Positions 60,582-64,000 of a stretch of DNA of 64,000 nt are shown here, one piece after another. The stretch covers positions 868,001 to 932,000 of the forward strand of contig NZ_CP028475.1 of NCBI RefSeq assembly GCF_003047105.1, written 5' to 3'. How positions within the stretch are numbered: the first letter of the stretch is position 1; every line of letters starts with the position of its first letter. Both the position numbers and the translations under genes were made by a program. The DNA is from Celeribacter baekdonensis (GTDB taxonomy: Bacteria; Pseudomonadota; Alphaproteobacteria; Rhodobacterales; Rhodobacteraceae). The notes beneath the pieces are model-generated. The model searched no databases. It saw only the letters and a list, made by a program, of their open reading frames with translations, and had not been told where the DNA came from.

Positions 60582-61724
60582 CTACCCAGCGATGCCGTCC
60601 AAAATCGCCCGTGCCGCGCGCAGGCCTGGGGCGTCGCCACCACGGCCAAGCCGCTCCATCGTCACTGAGAGCGCGTCACTTTGTGCCTCTGGGTGCAAAA
60701 GGATGACGCTCAGTGCCGGGGCGATTTTCTCGGGCACACACTTTTGCGCCAAAAATTCCGGCACAACGCGGGTTTCAGACACAAGATTGACCAGGGTCAC
60801 CGTGTCGATCAGCAATTTGCGCTCGACGATCTTTTGCGTCAGCCAATTCATTTTATAGGCGATGACCATCGGCGTATCATTCGCCGCCAATTCCAAGGAC
60901 ACCGTGCCAGAGGCCGCCAGCGCCATATCGGCGGCTTTGAAGGCGGCGCGTTTTTCCGCGCGGTCCGTGGCCTCGATCAGGATCGGCGGCACGGACCACT
61001 GCGACGTCAAATCGCGCACCACATCCTCGACGCCCTGCGCCATCGGCAAAACGACCCGCGCGCTGGGATGGGTTTGGGCGAATAAATCCAAGGCTGCACC
61101 AAAGGTCTCGGCCAACCGCGTGACCTCGCCTTTGCGCGATCCGGGCAGAACCAAGACCAAGGGCGCATCGCCGATCTGATGTTTCGCGCGAAAAGCGACG
61201 ACTTCGTCTTTGGTTGCGATCTCATCGGTCACGACCGGGTGGCCGACGAAATCACAGCGCAGACCGACGCTTTCAAAATACGGCGGCTCAAACGGGAACA
61301 GCGCCAGCACTTGATCCACACGGGCGGCCATTTTCGCCGCCCGTTCGGGCCGCCATGCCCACACCGTCGGGGCAACATAATGACAGACGCGAATGTCAGA
61401 GCGGGCTTTGACGATGTCGGCCACGCGCAGACAAAAATCCGGGCTATCAATGGTCAAAACCACATCAGGTTGCCAGTCCAGAATGGCCTCGACCACCTCG
61501 CGAATGCGGCGTTTGAGGTGGAAATACTTCGGCAGGATCTCCATGATCCCCATCAGTGACAGTTCGGACATCGGAAATTGGCTCGACAGGCCCGCCTCCG
61601 TCATCATCGCGCCACCGACACCGCGAAACTCCACATCACAGAGCGTTTTGAGCGCGGCCATGCAAGACGCGCCCAATTTGTCGCCCGAGGCCTCTCCGGC
61701 AATGACAAAAACCTTCAGGCTCAT
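60582..61724 (-). CDS. lpxB: lipid-A-disaccharide synthase
   Basis: The 380-residue GT19 glycosyltransferase joins UDP-diacylglucosamine and lipid X. IAGEASGDKLGA at the N-terminus, HYVAPTVWAWRP, and LPGSRKGEVTRL are the LpxB signatures. Its ATG overlaps the lpxI stop. It is the last gene of the fabZ-lpxA-lpxI-lpxB cluster, peripheral at the inner membrane. Confidence 0.96.
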   Translation of the reverse strand: MSLKVFVIAGEASGDKLGASCMAALKTLCDVEFRGVGGAMMTEAGLSSQFPMSELSLMGIMEILPKYFHLKRRIREVVEAILDWQPDVVLTIDSPDFCLRVADIVKARSDIRVCHYVAPTVWAWRPERAAKMAARVDQVLALFPFEPPYFESVGLRCDFVGHPVVTDEIATKDEVVAFRAKHQIGDAPLVLVLPGSRKGEVTRLAETFGAALDLFAQTHPSARVVLPMAQGVEDVVRDLTSQWSVPPILIEATDRAEKRAAFKAADMALAASGTVSLELAANDTPMVIAYKMNWLTQKIVERKLLIDTVTLVNLVSETRVVPEFLAQKCVPEKIAPALSVILLHPEAQSDALSVTMERLGRGGDAPGLRAARAILDGIAG

Positions 61725-62515
61725 ATCGCTTTCAAGAACATGCCCGCCTCCGCAATCCGCGCTTTGACCGCATCGGCGTCCAAAACAATCACCTGTTCAG
61801 CCGGAATGACGACCCCGCCCAGCCCGGCATCACGCGCCGCCGTGATCGTGTCCGGGCCAATGGTCGGCATGTCGATGCGCAGGTCCTGACCGCGTTTGGG
61901 AACTTTGACAAACACTCCCGGCGCGCGGCGCAAATGATCGGGCGTTTGCGCGACATAGGCCAACATCGCATCCGTCCCCTGCACGGTTTCAATGCCCAAC
62001 ATCTGGCCCCCGGCGCAGACCGCGCCTTGGCCAACGTCCAAGGGCGACAGCGCATCTAAGACGGATTTTGCCCGTACCGCATCCGCCTCGTCCTGCGCGG
62101 TCGGTTTACGCCCCCAAAGCGTGCCTTTTTCCAAAACCAAATCCGGGCAAATCTCGGTCGCCGAGCGGATGATGAAGCCTTGGGATTCAAACAAAGCGAT
62201 CACCTCGCGCAGCAGACCATCATCGCCCTTGCCCAAAGACATGGCGAGTTTGAGCGCGTGGCGATCCATCAGCACCGGATTGATTTTGGGCCGCGCCATG
62301 GCCCCCGCAAAGGTGACTGCCACGACATCATGCGCTTTCAACTCTTTGAAAAGCTTTCCAAGTTTTTCGACCCGTGCCGAGATATGTTCCGCGCCTTTGG
62401 GCACCGCAATGTCTGAGAAGGTGACATAGACCGGATTGACCAGTGCCTGCGCCAATGTGGCGGGCAAACGGCCCGATCCGGCGATGATCGCGGTTCTTTT
62501 GGCCGGGGACGTCAT
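61721..62515 (-). CDS. lpxI: UDP-2,3-diacylglucosamine pyrophosphatase LpxI
   Basis: The 264-residue protein belongs to the LpxI family (DUF1009), the alphaproteobacterial replacement for LpxH: IIAGSGRLPATLA, FAGAMARPKINPVLMDRHALK, GDDGLLREVI and the DMPTIGPDTITAARDAGLGGVV block are characteristic. It makes lipid X from UDP-diacylglucosamine. It begins 10 bases after the lpxA stop and overlaps lpxB by four bases. Confidence 0.95.
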   Translation of the reverse strand: MTSPAKRTAIIAGSGRLPATLAQALVNPVYVTFSDIAVPKGAEHISARVEKLGKLFKELKAHDVVAVTFAGAMARPKINPVLMDRHALKLAMSLGKGDDGLLREVIALFESQGFIIRSATEICPDLVLEKGTLWGRKPTAQDEADAVRAKSVLDALSPLDVGQGAVCAGGQMLGIETVQGTDAMLAYVAQTPDHLRRAPGVFVKVPKRGQDLRIDMPTIGPDTITAARDAGLGGVVIPAEQVIVLDADAVKARIAEAGMFLKAI

Positions 62516-62525
62516 CGGCGCGCCC

Positions 62526-63326
62526 TCATTTTGGCGTTAAAAATCCGCGGTCGCTGTCGCCCATCACAAAGGCCACCATGCGGGCAACATAATCGCTGTC
62601 AAAATCCTCCGACAGGCGGTGGGCGCGATCTTTAAACGCGCCTTCGCCCTGTTTGAGCATCTGAAACGCGGCGCGCAATTGATTGATGTCGTCGCGGGCC
62701 ACACCTTTGCGTTTGAGACCAACCAGATTAAGCCCGTCCAATTCCGCGCGCGGACCTTGGACCAACGCATGTGGCAAGACATCGGCGGTGACCATGGAAA
62801 GCGCGCCGATGATGGCGCCCTGGCCGATCCGCACCCATTGGTGAATGCCCGACAGCCCACCGACAATCACGTCGTCTTCGATCACACAATGCCCGGCCAC
62901 GGCGACTGAATTGACCAAAATCACCCGATCGCCGATCTGGACGTCATGGGCAACATGGGCGGAGGCCATAAACAAGCCATCGTCGCCGACGCGCGTCACC
63001 CCGCCACCCCCTTCGGTGCCGAGGTTCATCGTCACATATTCGCGGATGCGGTTGCGTTTGCCGATCACAAGGCGGGTCTCTTCGCCTTTGAATTTCAAAT
63101 CCTGCGGGATCGCTCCGATCGAGGCAAATTGAAACACTGTGGTCTCATCACCGATCTCGGTCATGCCCTCAATCACCACATGGGATTTGATCACAACCCC
63201 TGTCCCCAGCCGCACCTTGGGCCCGATCACACAAAACGGGCCAATCTGGCAGCCCGCGCCAATCACGGCCCCCTCTTCAATGACAGAAGACGGATGGATC
63301 TTGGCGCTTGGGTCGATGAGGCTCAT
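62526..63326 (-). CDS. lpxA: UDP-N-acetylglucosamine acyltransferase
   Basis: A 266-residue left-handed beta-helix acyltransferase, first enzyme of lipid A synthesis. Catalytic His127 lies in SAHVAHDVQIGD, and GLNLVGLKRKGV is the conserved C-terminal block. The loop MNLGTEGGGGVTRVGDDG replaces the E. coli NRGTxxGGG sequence, as in relatives. It lies 14 bases downstream of fabZ. Confidence 0.96.
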   Translation of the reverse strand: MSLIDPSAKIHPSSVIEEGAVIGAGCQIGPFCVIGPKVRLGTGVVIKSHVVIEGMTEIGDETTVFQFASIGAIPQDLKFKGEETRLVIGKRNRIREYVTMNLGTEGGGGVTRVGDDGLFMASAHVAHDVQIGDRVILVNSVAVAGHCVIEDDVIVGGLSGIHQWVRIGQGAIIGALSMVTADVLPHALVQGPRAELDGLNLVGLKRKGVARDDINQLRAAFQMLKQGEGAFKDRAHRLSEDFDSDYVARMVAFVMGDSDRGFLTPK

Positions 63327-63340
63327 GAGATCGCTCCTGA

Positions 63341-63805
63341 TCAGGTGTTGGACGCAGACAGATCCATCATCGCGGTAAACGAGGCCTCACAGGCCACCTC
63401 GCCATCGACTTCGGCTCGGCCATCGAATTTCCACACTTTGCCACCGCCGCGTTTGACCGTGACATGCATCTTCAGCTGATCGCCCGGCACCACTTTGCGG
63501 CGGAATTTACAGCCGTCGATGTTCATAAAGAACACGTTAAAGACCTTGTCGGCCAGATCCATATGCACACCGACCAACACAGCCGCCGTTTGCGCCATCG
63601 CCTCGACAATCATCACGCCGGGCATCACCGGCATGCCGGGAAAATGCCCGGTGAAATGCGGTTCATTGAAGGTGACGTTTTTGATACCGGTGCAGCCGGT
63701 GCTGGTGTCGATGTCAACCACCCGATCCACCAACAAAAACGGATAGCGATGCGGCAAAATCCGTTGAATCAAATCAATATCGGCGGTTTTCAAGTGGTCC
63801 GTCAT
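63341..63805 (-). CDS. fabZ: 3-hydroxyacyl-ACP dehydratase
   Basis: The 154-residue hot-dog fold enzyme dehydrates 3-hydroxyacyl-ACP. Catalytic His54 ([14 protein letters not shown]) and Glu68 (MIVEAMAQ) are in place. FabZ competes with LpxA for hydroxyacyl-ACP, and clustering of the two genes is widespread. The ATG at 63805 follows a gap of about 160 bases from the upstream probable ompH end. Confidence 0.95.
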   Translation of the reverse strand: MTDHLKTADIDLIQRILPHRYPFLLVDRVVDIDTSTGCTGIKNVTFNEPHFTGHFPGMPVMPGVMIVEAMAQTAAVLVGVHMDLADKVFNVFFMNIDGCKFRRKVVPGDQLKMHVTVKRGGGKVWKFDGRAEVDGEVACEASFTAMMDLSASNT

Positions 63806-63966
63806 ATCTCTTCCCTCGGCCTTTGATCTTATTTTTATCTGTGTAACGCGACGCCGGGGCCGAACATACGGGCCAGATCAGTCCCATGTGCCAGTCTGGC
63901 GTGAAATTCGTCCTGTTTTCTACCAACAGCGCCCCGCCGTGACAAGCGGTCTGGAGACTGTTGGAC

Positions 63967-64000
63967 TCAGTCGGCGCTCGCGGGGGTGTCTTCTGTCGAT
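63967..64000 (-). CDS. C-terminal end of a probable OmpH/Skp periplasmic chaperone gene
   Basis: Only the last ten codons are in the window (STEDTPASAD, stop TGA at 63967-63969). The sequence itself says little. The position, directly upstream of fabZ-lpxA-lpxI-lpxB on the same strand, is where Rhodobacterales carry ompH (skp) after bamA, and acidic Ala/Pro/Thr tails are common there. The call is therefore mainly from context. Confidence 0.4.
   Translation of the reverse strand, partial: STEDTPASAD

Overview
This 64 kb window is a piece of chromosome from an alphaproteobacterium, almost certainly a marine Roseobacter-group member of the Rhodobacteraceae. The evidence is ctrA next to a DUF1153/SciP gene, a usg-family gene, an LpxI-type lipid A cluster (ompH-like end, fabZ, lpxA, lpxI, lpxB), a PutR/PutA divergon without a DNA-binding domain on PutA, class II DAHP synthase, a PAS_5-type protein and a Hint/RTX secreted protein. 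Base composition is fairly high GC throughout, except around 39.4-40.6 kb and 30.5-31.3 kb, which are visibly AT-richer. No plasmid, phage or CRISPR hallmark is present and the genus cannot be named from the sequence.

Layout. 0-6.6 kb: a YcaQ/AlkX-type DNA glycosylase, then an amine catabolism operon (class III aminotransferase, PuuB-like FAD oxidoreductase, aldehyde dehydrogenase) with a convergent GntR/FCD regulator; putrescine-type amines are the likely substrates. 6.7-14.4 kb: a complete phosphate regulon on the minus strand, phoR-pstS-pstC-pstA-pstB-phoU-phoB, with Pho boxes before pstS and phoR. 14.5-19.6 kb: an unknown gene, gamma-carbonic anhydrase, gmk, a PAS protein with a CtrA-like site upstream, a GNAT protein and DAHP synthase. 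19.9-25.7 kb: a liv-type branched-chain amino acid ABC transporter (binding protein, LivG, unknown exported protein, LivF, LivH, LivM). 25.7-27.6 kb: a MobA-like nucleotidyltransferase and an MFS permease. 27.8-30.5 kb: a large RTX repeat protein with a C-terminal Hint domain, split by a frameshift. 31.3-35.3 kb: putR and divergent putA, the latter also frameshifted. 35.5-38.4 kb: a polar amino acid ABC transporter. 38.7-40.5 kb: an AT-rich patch of unknown and broken genes directly downstream of tRNA-Leu(CAA), the most island-like part of the window. 40.8-53 kb: metallopeptidase, YqaA/DedA, DsbB, a small CtrA-box gene, usg, gyrA, porin, trmFO, a Pmp3/YqaE-like peptide, gluQ, hisI, an IscU-like scaffold and a soluble chemoreceptor. 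53-64 kb: recG, ligA, ctrA, sciP, mnmA, an LprI-like protein, a small cytochrome c, and lpxB-lpxI-lpxA-fabZ with the tail of a probable ompH/skp gene at the edge.

Most of the window is ordinary housekeeping and transport. The points worth a second look are four single-base frame breaks (22.08, 23.37, 28.33 and 34.44 kb), all of the one-base-missing type; CtrA-type binding sites in front of a 63-codon gene and a PAS-protein gene; a 40-residue membrane peptide gene at 52.9 kb; and the AT-rich cluster beside tRNA-Leu, which holds a broken reading frame resembling a polymorphic-toxin C-terminal cassette with a tightly coupled exported partner.
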